Source: Rhodanobacter sp. AS-Z3 (GTDB lineage: Bacteria; Pseudomonadota; Gammaproteobacteria; Xanthomonadales; Rhodanobacteraceae). Taken from it: a DNA stretch of 64,000 nt. The stretch covers positions 4,028,381 to 4,092,380 of the forward strand of contig NZ_CP119392.1 in assembly GCF_029224025.1 (NCBI RefSeq), given 5' to 3'. Shown one piece after another: positions 56,091-64,000 of this stretch. The notes beneath the pieces are model-generated. The model made no database searches. It was not told the origin of the DNA and worked only from the letters and a program-made list of their open reading frames with translations. The position numbers and the translations under genes were made by a program. Position 1 is the first letter of the stretch; each line of letters starts with the position of its first letter.

Positions 56091-57707
56091 ATGAACACGA
56101 CCGACACCGACCAGGTCTATCTGGCCAGCGACACCAAGCTCGAACCGCTCGTGTTCAACTGGTATGCTTGGAGTCATCTTGTTTCGCCCATCACGCTGGC
56201 CCTCAACCTGGCCAATCGCCATTTGCCGATGCTCAAGTCGTTCATCGCCAACCCGGCGGTACATGAAGCGGCGTCGACGAATCCGAAAATGCTGGGCGGG
56301 TCATTCCTCGAGCTCGGATGCAACGATGTTGCGGCGGTACGCGTCTTGCAGCAGCACATTCTCGATGACGGCGCCCCGCTAATTGGCCTCGCCGACGATC
56401 TTTTCAAGCTTGATCGCAACATGCAACAGTCGGCAACCGGTTACAGCCTCGATCATTTGTACGACACGATGCCCGCAAGCCTTGCCGGCATGATCGAGGT
56501 GACGTACGACCTGAATAACCGGCCCGCGCTGCGCGTACTGGAAGAATTGATGGTCGGTGAAGCACCCACGAACGCCGCGCCGCAGCAGCTAGCCTTCACG
56601 CGAACGCGCGACGAGAAACGCAACTTCTTCCTCAATACTCCACGTCTGCCGACGAGCGGCCGGATGATCCTGCCGGCAGCCTTCGCAGGCCCCGCCTTCG
56701 ACATCATCACGCAAAGCCGTATCGCGCCCGTCTCCTTTCGCGCGTTTGCCGCCGCACTCGACGTGAAGGATCAGGCAGAGCTTGATCAGCTGCGAGAATA
56801 TTTCGTTGAGCAGCCACCAAGGCGCAACGAACCTGCATATGCAGGCGACGACTTGCGTGTCCGTTATTTCGGACACGCTTGCATACTGTTGCAGACCGAT
56901 GAAGTTTGCATCCTTATCGATCCCTTTCTTACCTGGGATAACGACGACAACGAGGGGCGCCTGACCTTCCATGACCTTCCCGATCATATTGATTACGTGT
57001 TCCTGACACATAACCATCAGGATCACTTCAGCATTGAAGTGCTGCTGCAATTGCGTAATCGAATCGGCCAGATTCTGGTTCCGCGCAACAACGCCAACAA
57101 TTTTGCCGACCCGTCAATGAAAATCGCACTTGCGGCGATCGGACATCGGAATGTTGCTGTGATGGACTCGATGGATCGCATAGAACTTCCTGGCGGACAT
57201 CTTTACAGCTTGCCATTCCTCGGTGAACACGCAGACCTGAGTATTGCGAGCAAGCATGGGCTATGTATCGAGCTGAAAGGTTGCAGGATACTGCTGCTTG
57301 CCGACTCGGACTGCAAGGATCGCATGCTCTACCGCCGCATTGCAGCGCGTGTCGGCCGCGTGGATCACCTGTTCATTGGCATGGAATGCGACGGCGCGCC
57401 ACTGAGCTGGATGTACGGCCCGTACTTCGGCAACAAGGTCACCCGCAAGGACGACGAATCCCGCCGCCTGTCAGGCTCTGACTGTGAGCACGCCTGGGCA
57501 ATCGTCGAGGAATTCCGTTGCAACGACGTGTACGTCTATGCAATGGGACAGGAACCGTGGATGCGCTTTGTCGCCGGACTGCAGCTGACGTCTTCGAGCA
57601 AGCAGATTGTCGAATCTGAAAGATTCATCACACGCTGCCGCGATGCGGGTCACCGGGCTGAACGCTTGCACGGTTGCCGAACCTTCGTCCTGCATGCTGC
57701 GTCGTAA
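56091..57707 (+). CDS. CmlA-type diiron beta-hydroxylase acting on NRPS-bound amino acid
   Basis: A 538-residue protein with an N-terminal domain (~1-260) and a metallo-beta-lactamase fold (~265-500). It has the size and layout of CmlA, the chloramphenicol enzyme that beta-hydroxylates a carrier-bound aminophenylalanine with an oxo-bridged diiron centre. The LTHNHQDHF motif gives His307, His309, Asp311 and His312, exactly two positions after the CmlA ligands His305, His307, Asp309 and His310. Glu379 (LGEHAD) and Asp405 (LADSD) keep the same offset from Glu377 and Asp403. His467 (DCEHAW) is a candidate for the last ligand. It lies 85 bp after NRPS-D and is probably the last gene of the operon. 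The likely target is the Phe carrier of module 12, but other carriers are possible. Confidence 0.85.
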   Translation: MNTTDTDQVYLASDTKLEPLVFNWYAWSHLVSPITLALNLANRHLPMLKSFIANPAVHEAASTNPKMLGGSFLELGCNDVAAVRVLQQHILDDGAPLIGLADDLFKLDRNMQQSATGYSLDHLYDTMPASLAGMIEVTYDLNNRPALRVLEELMVGEAPTNAAPQQLAFTRTRDEKRNFFLNTPRLPTSGRMILPAAFAGPAFDIITQSRIAPVSFRAFAAALDVKDQAELDQLREYFVEQPPRRNEPAYAGDDLRVRYFGHACILLQTDEVCILIDPFLTWDNDDNEGRLTFHDLPDHIDYVFLTHNHQDHFSIEVLLQLRNRIGQILVPRNNANNFADPSMKIALAAIGHRNVAVMDSMDRIELPGGHLYSLPFLGEHADLSIASKHGLCIELKGCRILLLADSDCKDRMLYRRIAARVGRVDHLFIGMECDGAPLSWMYGPYFGNKVTRKDDESRRLSGSDCEHAWAIVEEFRCNDVYVYAMGQEPWMRFVAGLQLTSSSKQIVESERFITRCRDAGHRAERLHGCRTFVLHAAS

Positions 57708-57713
57708 GTATGT

Positions 57714-57743
57714 GCCGCCTACACCACTAGCGGTGTAGGCGGC
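57714..57743 (+). terminator. Perfect 12-bp hairpin after the CmlA-like gene
   Basis: GCCGCCTACACC, loop ACTAGC, GGTGTAGGCGGC, starting 6 bases after the TAA stop. The stem is strong but no T-tract follows. It probably ends the ~47-kb operon or protects its 3' end. Confidence 0.6.
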
Positions 57744-57769
57744 CTCGGCCGAAGTGCCGCAACACACTT

Positions 57770-58384
57770 ATGCGGGTGCTTTGGTTTGAACAGTTTGCTC
57801 TGGCCAGAACTCGTGGCTTTTACCTGCTACCAAGAGATGACGGCAGCGTGGTGGGTGCCGCGCTTCTTGCACGCGCGGATGATCATCCAGACGAGCGTCC
57901 GACGAAAATGGACGTCATGTCACCTTACCTAGGCAGTCGCATGAATCAGGGGACTCTTAGGAATGTCGAGCGCTTCGGCACTCTACCGAAATTTACCCGT
58001 TGTGGTGACGACGCGCCTCGTCGCGCCGCAGACGGCAAGATCATTGCGTGGGTGCAGGGGCGCGCAGAATTCGGTCCACGCGCCCTTGGCAATCGCTCGA
58101 TACTTGCCGATCCAAGGTCGCCATCAATCAAGGAAACAATAAACGCCAAAGTGAAGTTTCGCGCAGAATTTCGGACGTTTGCGCCGTCCATCCTGCATGA
58201 ACATGGAAACGAGTATTTCGAACACTATCAGGAATCGCCGTACATAAAGCGGACGCTGAAATTTCGCGAAACGGCTGCCGGCAAGGTTCCAAGTGTAGTG
58301 CACGAGTATGGTACGGGCCGGCTGCAGACGGTCAAGAAACATCCTGATTCCCCACATTACGCATCCAAGGTTGCGAGTCGGTAA
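57770..58384 (+). pseudogene. Carbamoyltransferase (NodU/CmcH family), truncated at both ends
   Basis: 204 residues corresponding to the end of the N-terminal (Kae1-like) domain and two thirds of the C-terminal domain of O-carbamoyltransferases: WVQGRAEFGPRALGNRSI, LADPRSPSIKETINAKVK, FRTFAPSILHEHG, ending GRLQTVKKHPDSPHYA. The family is ~550-600 residues. The N-terminal domain is absent, and the C-terminus is cut by IS1595 sequence near 58363. These enzymes put carbamoyl groups on hydroxyls using carbamoyl phosphate, so an intact ancestor may have decorated the peptide. In its present form it should be inactive. Confidence 0.8.
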
Positions 58385-58385
58385 G

Positions 58386-58736
58386 TCAGCGGCGGTGTTC
58401 GCGCGGCGGCGACGATGAGTCGGGGCACCAGCGCCGCCAGATCGAATCGCCGATTGAAGCGGCAGCAGAATTCGGAGAGGTAGCGCTGCAGGTACCTCGG
58501 ACGCAGTGCATGGTAGGTACCCTGCAGCGCACTCTTGACGTTGCCCAACACGGTATTGATCCACCAGAAGATCGGATGCCCTTCGCTGGGTGGGCCACCG
58601 CCGGTGACGATGGGGACATGAGTGCAATCGGCTTCGGCGACACCCGGGAAGCAGTTCAATCCATCGGACACCACCGCCGTGCCGGGGACCAGGTAGCGCT
58701 TCGCCCATGCCGCCAACACGGTCTTGACACCCCTGC
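58386..58736 (-). pseudogene. IS1595-family transposase C-terminal fragment
   Basis: The minus strand reads CRGVKTVLAAWAKRYLVPG, VVSDGLNCFPGVAEADC, WINTVLGNVKSALQG and YRFNRRF-like CCRFNRRFDLAALVP before the stop at 58386. It is a different IS1595 subtype from 9266-10228. It joins an IS30 fragment on the other strand at about 58735. Confidence 0.75.
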
Positions 58737-59047
58737 AAGCTCGGGTGCATACCTTGACGTGGGACAACGGAAGCGAGTTCGCCCAGCACGCCCTGGTGGA
58801 CAGGGTCTTGACGGCCAAGAGTTATTTCGCCGAACCGTACTCATCCTGGCAGCGCGGCACCAATGAAAACACCAACGGCTTGATACGGCAGTACCTGCCC
58901 AAAGGATGTGGTCTGAGCGCTTACTCCGACGCCGACATTCAGGCGATTGAAGACAAGCTAAACCAACGACCTCGAAAGCGTTTAGACTTCCGTACGCCAC
59001 CACACGTTTTTTATATCTCCTTCAACCGTGGTGCACTTCGTAGTTGA
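58733..59047 (+). pseudogene. IS30-family transposase C-terminal fragment
   Basis: Reads TLTWDNGSEFAQHALVD, SYFAEPYSSWQRGTNENTN, GLIRQYLPKGCGLS and IEDKLNQRPRKRLDFRTP, the second Asp and Glu region of the IS30 DDE domain. The N-terminal half is missing at the junction with the IS1595 fragment. Confidence 0.85.
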
Positions 59048-59124
59048 ATCCGCCAAACAAGCTAAACAAGCCAGCCCACGACCACGGTTATGGGATACGA
59101 CGTTCGGGGGCAAGGTCTTACCCT

Positions 59125-59172
59125 CGCGGACGTCTGGGTGTCCGTTTCGGTTTCAATAGATCAGAGCATCCC
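59125..59172 (+). repeat. Solo IS5-type right end upstream of the PPTase gene
   Basis: Hairpin CGGAC/GTCCG (59127-59144), then TTCAATAGATCAGAGCATCCC, the same arrangement as 719-766. It ends 30 bp before the PPTase start codon, so it may replace or carry the promoter of that gene. Confidence 0.65.
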
Positions 59173-59201
59173 AATGGGATGTACTTTGGGAGGCAGAAAG
59201 C

Positions 59202-59927
59202 GTGAACAGTGTAAGTGTAGGCATGGATATGGAGGGGGCACGACGATCTGAAGGAGCAATATGGTCGGAAACATTGGTGCCGATGCCAGCTCGCTCAACG
59301 AATACCCACTTAGTCGGGTGCTCAATAACGCGCAGTAATGATTTTCCAATTGCACGAAATTCCCTTCCTGAGCACCTATCGGTTGCAACTAAAGAGCGGC
59401 AACGCGAATTTCTCGCGGGTCGCCAGTGCGCGCGGAACGCATTGGGCCTGGCAGGTTGCACGATGCCAGGCGATCTCGCCATTGGAACGGATGGATTACC
59501 TCAGTGGCCCGATGGTTGGCTGGGATCTATCAGTCACAATAGAGATGCCGCGGTTGCCGTGGCCGCGTCCAAGAACCTGTGTAACATTCTTGGCGTAGAT
59601 CTAGAAGCTTGGATCGACGATGATGTCGCAGAAGAAATTCATGAGCAAGTTTTCCAGCCAAGTGAACTGGCTCAATTTCCTGGCTACACTCCAGCCCAGG
59701 CACTTACGTTGGTTTTCTCGGCGAAGGAAACCCTTTACAAGGCACTCTATCCAGAGATGAGACAGTTCCGCGATTTTAAAGCAGCATGTGTGATTGGAGT
59801 CAGTTCTGATCATATCTACCTGAGATTAGAGATAGACTGGGGGGGGGCCTGGCGACGTGGCGTTACTCTTGCAGTGACCTACGCCCACAGCAATATCGCG
59901 GTATGTACGTTGCTCGACAAAGCTTGA
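59202..59927 (+). CDS. 4'-phosphopantetheinyl transferase, EntD/Sfp type
   Basis: A 241-residue enzyme that transfers phosphopantetheine from CoA to carrier-domain serines, here the 13 T domains of the NRPS. Family signatures are present in order: KERQREFLAGRQCAR, GSISHNRDAAVAVAA, ILGVDLEAW (magnesium-binding Asp and Glu) and LVFSAKETLYKALYP (the W/FSxKE-x-x-K motif). The GTG start is preceded by GGGAGG. It is followed ~100 bp later by the MbtH gene. Base composition looks less GC-rich than the NRPS, in line with a separately acquired segment between IS5-type ends. Confidence 0.92.
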   Translation: MNSVSVGMDMEGARRSEGAIWSETLVPMPARSTNTHLVGCSITRSNDFPIARNSLPEHLSVATKERQREFLAGRQCARNALGLAGCTMPGDLAIGTDGLPQWPDGWLGSISHNRDAAVAVAASKNLCNILGVDLEAWIDDDVAEEIHEQVFQPSELAQFPGYTPAQALTLVFSAKETLYKALYPEMRQFRDFKAACVIGVSSDHIYLRLEIDWGGAWRRGVTLAVTYAHSNIAVCTLLDKA

Positions 59928-60030
59928 TTCCTGCCGGTAGATCGCGCTCGATAGTAGTGCAACCCCAGACGGGGCTAACCGGTATGTTGCAGACTCATTT
60001 TACTAGTTGTGACCAAAGAGGACATTGCAC

Positions 60031-60237
60031 GTGACCCATCCACTTGAGGATTCTCGTTCGGCGTTTTCCGTACTCGTCAATGACGAGGGGCAGTATTCCT
60101 TATGGCCTACCTTCGCAGAGGTTCCGCTGGGGTGGAAGACTTGCTTTGGCCCTGAAAGCCGTCAGTCTTGCTTAGACTATATTGAGTGTAAGTGGATCGA
60201 CATGCGTCCGCTTAGCTTGATTAAAGCCCAGTCTTAG
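60031..60237 (+). CDS. MbtH-like protein
   Basis: A 68-residue MbtH-family chaperone/cofactor that binds NRPS adenylation domains and often is needed for their solubility or activity. The signature is [24 protein letters not shown] and [17 protein letters not shown] in two blocks, with the conserved Trp residues. The GTG at 60031 is preferred because AGAGGA lies 8 bases upstream; a TTG at 60025 is possible. The stop codon directly abuts a GGGATGCTCTG IS5-type end. Confidence 0.93.
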   Translation: MTHPLEDSRSAFSVLVNDEGQYSLWPTFAEVPLGWKTCFGPESRQSCLDYIECKWIDMRPLSLIKAQS

Positions 60238-60274
60238 GGATGCTCTGGACTTGCCCCGCTCTGGTAGACACTTT

Positions 60275-61462
60275 GGGATGCTCTGATTTATTTCCGATCT
60301 GCGGCATCATAACGACAGTCCTCAGGAAGCGCCCGCCGATGAAGCAACGTTCCTTCGCCTCGCTCAGTTGCGAGTCCAAGAAGAAGCCGACGCGCCGGGA
60401 GAAGTTTCTTGGTGAGATGGACCAAGTCGTGCCGTGAGAAGCGCTGTTGGCTTTGATTGAGCCGAGCTATCCGACATCGGGTCGTCGCGGTAGGCCACCG
60501 AGGCCCGCTGCCACGATGCTGCGGATCCACTTCATGCAGCAGTGGTACACGCTGAGCGATCCAGCGATGGAGGACGCGCTGTATGAGATCGAGTCGATGC
60601 GCCGCTTTGCGGGTCTGGAGCTGAACGAAGACGCGATCCCGGACGAAACAACGATTCTCAAATTCCGCCGGTTCCTGGAACAGCACGGCTTGGCGGCGAA
60701 GATTCTGGAAACGGTCAATGCTTACTTGGGCAAGCAGGGCCTGCTATTGCGCCAAGGGACTATCGTGGACGCCACGATCATCCAGGCCCCGTCGTCAACG
60801 AAGAACTGTGGCAAGCAGCGCGATCCGGAGATGCATCGGACGAAGAAGGGCCAGCAGTGGTAACTCGGCATGAAAGCGCACATCGGTGTGGACGTGGAAT
60901 CGGGGCTGGTGCACACGGTGACCACCAGGCCGGCGAACGTAGGCGACGTCACGGAAGTGGACAAGCTGCTGCACGGCAAGGAGAAGACCGTGCACGCCGA
61001 TGCCGGCTACCAAGGAGCGGAGAAACGAACACCCAAGCGCGGCCGCACCTGGTACATCGCTGCCAAGCGCGGCAGCGTCAAGGCGATGCCGGAAGGCGAG
61101 TCGAAGGAAGCGGCCAAGCACACCGAACACATGAAGGCCGCGGTCCGGTCCAAGGTGGAGCATCCGTTCCGGGTAGTGAAGCGACAGTTCGGCTATCAGA
61201 AAGTGCGCTTCAAGGGATTGTTCAAGAACACCGCGCAGGTGCTGACGTTGTTCGCACTCTCCAATCTATGGATGGCGCGACGAACGTTGCTGACTTCCGC
61301 AGGGGAGGTGCGCCCGTGAAGGCGGAAATGGGGTTGACCAGGGGTAAATACGTAGTCTACCTATGATATTTCGCCCGGGAAATCGCCACATCGTGCAAGT
61401 AATACCAGCGTTTTCGTCCGGCCGTCTGGACGGCCGTTTACAATTCAATTGATCAGCGCATC
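60275..61462 (+). mobile_element. IS5-family insertion sequence (dead transposase)
   Basis: The left end GGGATGCTCTGATTTATT and right end (ATTGATCAGCGCATC) are inverted repeats. An 8-bp GC hairpin lies just inside the right end (61419-61436). A second GGGATGCTCTG sits 38 bp upstream at 60237. IS21 starts immediately at 61463, so the last bases of the right end are missing. Confidence 0.75.
60339..61319 (+). pseudogene. IS5-family transposase with two in-frame stop codons
   Basis: One continuous frame starts MKQRSFASLSCESKKK. The expected VVPW is VVP-stop (TGA at 60435-60437), and the expected QWY is QW-stop (TAA at 60861-60863). Both are single-base nonsense changes; no frameshift is needed. 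The DDE domain parts [30 protein letters not shown] and VEHPFRVVKRQFGY are otherwise well conserved. Confidence 0.85.
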
Positions 61463-61578
61463 TGTTGGCGCCGGATGAAAACTGACCACCAAAGAGGGGT
61501 TCTGCCGGTTCAAATGTGACCAGGGTGTTCAACCTAACCTGCTGAGTTTTTAACCAGCGGGGAAACGAGGTGATCACC

Positions 61579-63075
61579 ATGAGCATGTACGCCAAAGTCC
61601 GCCGGATGCACCTGCGCGAGAAGGTGCCGATCAACGAGATAGCCCGCCGCACGAGCCTGTCGCGCAACACGATCAGGAAGTGGCTCAAGGAGCCTGAGCG
61701 TAGCGAGCTGAAGTACGCACGACCGGGCGGATGGACCAAGCTCGATCCGTATGTCGACGAGGTCCGTCAGGCGCTGGAGACCGATGCCCACCGGCCCCGG
61801 CGGGATCGACGCACGCTGCTGCGATTGTTTGCCCAGATCAAGGCCAAGGGCTACGACGGCGGCTACTCGCAGCTGACCGAGCGCATCCGCCGGTGGCGCG
61901 CCGAGGCGGGCTCGGTGACGGCACGCTCGGCCTATGTGCCGCTGACGTTTGGTTGGGGCGAGGCGTACCAGTTCGACTGGAGCGAGGAAGGCATCGTGAT
62001 CGGCGGCGTCTACCGCCGGATACGGCTGGCGCACATGAAGCTCTGTGCGAGCCGGGCGTTCTGGCTGGCGGCGTATCCCGGCGAAGGCCACGAGATGCTG
62101 TTCGATGCCCATACGCGATGCCTGACCGGTCTGGGAGGTGTGGCGCGGCGTGGCATCTACGACAACATGAAGACGGCCGTGGACAAGGTCGGCAAGGGCA
62201 AGGAGCGCATCGTCAACGCCCGCTTCGCGGCGATGTGTTCGCATTATCTGATCGACGCGGACTTCTGCAACGTCGCCGCCGGCTGGGAGAAGGGCCGTGT
62301 CGAGAAGGACGTGCAGGACAACCGCCGTGGCCTGTGGCAGGAGGCGCTGAGCGAGAGTTTCACCTCGTTCGCCGAGCTCAACGCGTGGCTGGCCGTTCGC
62401 TGCCCGCAGGCGTGGGCCGCTGCATCCCATCCGGACTATCCCGGCATGAGCGTGACCGAAGCGCACGAGCACGAGCAGCCGCACCTGATGCCGATGCCGA
62501 GCGCCTTCGATGGCTATGTTGAGATCGTCGCCCGGGTCTCCAGCACCTGCCTGGTCACGGTCAAGCGCAACCGCTACTCCGTGCCGTGCCACTTGGCCGG
62601 CCATCGCGTCAGCGCGCGGCTGTATCCCGAACGGATCGTGGTCTATGCCGAACAGCAGGCGGTGGCTGACCACCGGCGTGCACTGGATCGTGATCAGACG
62701 GTTTACGACTGGTTGCATTACGTGCCGCTGATCGAGCGCAAGCCGGGGGCGCTGCGCAATGGTGCACCGTTCGGCGGATTGCCCGATGCACTACGCACGC
62801 TGCAGCTGGCCTTGTTGCGTCGCCCTGGCGGTGATCGCGTCATGGCTGAGGTCTTGGCGTGTGTACCGACCTTCGGTCTGGAGGCGGTGCTGGTCGCTGT
62901 CGAGCTGGTCATCGCCTCCGGCGCGATCAGTGTCGATCATGTGCGCAACGTGCTCGCACGGCTGCGCGAGACACCCACTCTCACGGTCGACACCGCGCTG
63001 CGTTTGCAGGAAGAGCCGCTAGCCGATCCCGACCGTTACGACCAGCTGCGTCACATGGAGGTGAGCCATGACTGA
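61579..63075 (+). CDS. istA: IS21 transposase IstA
   Basis: A ~498-residue transposase with an N-terminal helix-turn-helix (INEIARRTSLSRNTIRKWLK), a DDE domain (FDWSEE, then DNMKTAVDKVGKGKERIVN and EKGRVEKDVQ with the Glu) and a C-terminal beta-barrel/IstB-contact region. The ATG at 61579 has GAGG 8 bases upstream. It overlaps istB by 8 bases, the usual coupling. No frameshift is seen. Confidence 0.92.
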   Translation: MSMYAKVRRMHLREKVPINEIARRTSLSRNTIRKWLKEPERSELKYARPGGWTKLDPYVDEVRQALETDAHRPRRDRRTLLRLFAQIKAKGYDGGYSQLTERIRRWRAEAGSVTARSAYVPLTFGWGEAYQFDWSEEGIVIGGVYRRIRLAHMKLCASRAFWLAAYPGEGHEMLFDAHTRCLTGLGGVARRGIYDNMKTAVDKVGKGKERIVNARFAAMCSHYLIDADFCNVAAGWEKGRVEKDVQDNRRGLWQEALSESFTSFAELNAWLAVRCPQAWAAASHPDYPGMSVTEAHEHEQPHLMPMPSAFDGYVEIVARVSSTCLVTVKRNRYSVPCHLAGHRVSARLYPERIVVYAEQQAVADHRRALDRDQTVYDWLHYVPLIERKPGALRNGAPFGGLPDALRTLQLALLRRPGGDRVMAEVLACVPTFGLEAVLVAVELVIASGAISVDHVRNVLARLRETPTLTVDTALRLQEEPLADPDRYDQLRHMEVSHD

Positions 63076-63894
63076 AGTCATCGCCGATCTGAAGGCGCTC
63101 AAGCTGCACGGCATGGCACAGGCCTATGGCGAGTTGCTTGAACAAGGCGGCACCGCCGCCATGCAAGCCTCGCACTGGCTGATCGAGCACCTGCTTCAAG
63201 CGGAGCACACCTATCAAGCTATGCGCACCATCGCCTACCAGATGCATACCGCGCGTTTCCCGATCCACCGGGATCTGGCCAGCTTCGACTTCGCCAGCGC
63301 CAAGGTCGACCAAGCAATCGTCAACCAGCTCGCCACGTTGGCCTTCACCGACACCGCGCACAACGTCGTGCTGGTCGGTGGCACCGGTACCGGCAGACGC
63401 ACCTGGCCACCGCGCTGGGCATCAGCGCCATCCAGCATCACGGCAAGCGCGTGCGCTTCTACTCCACTGTCGAGCTGGTCAATACACTGGAACTGGAGAA
63501 GGCTGCCGGCAAGCAGGGGCGCTTGGCCTATACGCTGATGCGCATGGATCTGGTGATCCTGGATGAGCTCGGCTATCTGCCGTTCTCGCAGGCCGGCGGT
63601 GCCTTGCTCTTCCACCTGTTGTCCAAGCTCTACGAGCACACCAGCGTGATCATCACCACCAACCTGACCTTCGCCGAATGGGCCACCGTCTTCGGTGATG
63701 CCAAGCTCACCACCGCCTTGCTCGACCGGCTGACCCACCACTGCCACATCGTGGAGACCGGCAACGCGTCCTATCGCTTCCGCCACAGCAGCGCCACCGC
63801 CAAGGCGAAAATCAGCTCACGCGAGCGGACACGCAAGCGGGGCGACGGCAGTGTCGACACCGTCGGAACCGAAGAGGTCATCGATCCGTTCTGA
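63068..63894 (+). pseudogene. istB: IS21 ATPase IstB with a 1-base deletion in the P-loop
   Basis: It starts MTEVIADLKALKLHGMAQAY and keeps full-length similarity to IstB, with Walker [13 protein letters not shown]. The Walker A codons GGCAAGACG read GGCAGACG at about 63395, so one A is missing exactly in the catalytic lysine codon and the frame shifts. The rest continues in another frame to the stop at 63894. Restoring one A gives [15 protein letters not shown]. Confidence 0.85.
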
Positions 63895-63919
63895 GCGTCA
63901 GCGATCTATACTTATCCAC

Positions 63920-63942
63920 AGCCGAGGGGTCTCCCCTCGGCT
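63920..63942. terminator. Hairpin after istB (IS21 copy 3)
   Basis: AGCCGAGGGG, loop TCT, CCCCTCGGCT: a perfect 10-bp stem shortly after the istB stop, followed by TCC. It is equivalent to 3660-3683 in copy 1. Confidence 0.55.
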
Positions 63943-64000
63943 TCCTTGCCCTGGTCAGTTTTCAACCGGCAGAGGGGTCAGTTTTCAACCGGCGCCAACA

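Larger units (their letters stand above)
61463..64000 (+). mobile_element. IS21-family insertion sequence, copy 3, full length
   Basis: The left end TGTTGGCGCCGGATGAAAA and the complement of the right end TGTTGGCGCCGGTTGAAAA form the terminal repeats of a 2.54-kb element. Internal repeats of the GGTCAGTTTTCAACCGG type lie near both ends. The right end is the last base of the window, so a target duplication cannot be checked. Confidence 0.88.

Noticed and set aside
56091-57707. Beta-lactamase or quorum-quenching lactonase
   Set aside because: The metallo-beta-lactamase fold is present, but the large N-terminal domain, total length and ligand spacing match CmlA-type NRPS hydroxylases rather than hydrolases.
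59338-59598. Second small gene inside the PPTase region
   Set aside because: It is an out-of-frame reading of the PPTase coding sequence without a ribosome binding site or motif.

Overview
The window is GC-rich DNA from a gammaproteobacterium, most likely a member of the Xanthomonadaceae or Rhodanobacteraceae. This is inferred from the style of the NRPS (dual condensation/epimerization domains, TTG/GTG starts) and from the mix of insertion sequences (IS3, IS5, IS21, IS30, IS256, IS481, IS1595). No rRNA, tRNA or housekeeping gene is present to fix the taxon. The core is one very large nonribosomal peptide synthetase (NRPS) gene cluster, with dense and mostly decayed mobile DNA on both sides.

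Layout. 1-796: edge of an IS3 element and a solo IS5-type end. 797-1957 (minus): an FMN-dependent mandelate-dehydrogenase-like enzyme. 2027-10327: about 8 kb of nested mobile debris (IS3, IS21, IS256, group II intron remnants, an intact-looking IS481 and an intact IS1595 with an 8-bp target duplication), plus a small secreted PDZ-domain protein and a broken relative of it. 10461-57707 (plus): a probable single operon. It holds a half-size hydroxymandelate-synthase-like VOC protein, a PLP aminotransferase, a divergent SHMT-like enzyme, four NRPS genes of 2971, 6491, 2243 and 2317 residues joined by 4-bp stop/start overlaps, and a CmlA-type diiron beta-hydroxylase. A 12-bp perfect hairpin follows the last gene. 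57770-59172: a truncated carbamoyltransferase and fused IS1595/IS30 fragments. 59202-60237: an Sfp/EntD-type phosphopantetheinyl transferase and an MbtH-like protein. 60275-64000: a dead IS5 element and an almost complete IS21 with a frameshifted istB, ending at the last base of the window.

How the genes fit together. The NRPS has 13 modules and one terminal thioesterase. Specificity codes were read by eye against GrsA numbering. They give the order: X1 (DICHLGAIDK), aliphatic (DAMFIGATFK), Gly, Pro-like, Thr, Val, Thr, X8 (DILHLGCTFK), X9 (DSALIAEVWK), Val, Val, Phe, X13 (DAMLVGAICK). Four dual C/E domains (modules 6, 7, 8 and 10) imply D-configuration at residues 5, 6, 7 and 9. The phosphopantetheinyl transferase would prime the carrier domains and MbtH would support the adenylation domains. 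The VOC protein, the mandelate-dehydrogenase homolog and the aminotransferase together look like a route to an arylglycine (phenylglycine or 4-hydroxyphenylglycine). The CmlA homolog would beta-hydroxylate a carrier-bound residue, perhaps the Phe.

The NRPS is also a record of recent recombination. There are three near-identical Val adenylation blocks, two near-identical Thr blocks and one adenylation domain with a replaced specificity subdomain. Repeat ends fall in the C-A linker and just after the phosphopantetheine serine. No dedicated transporter or regulator was seen in the window.
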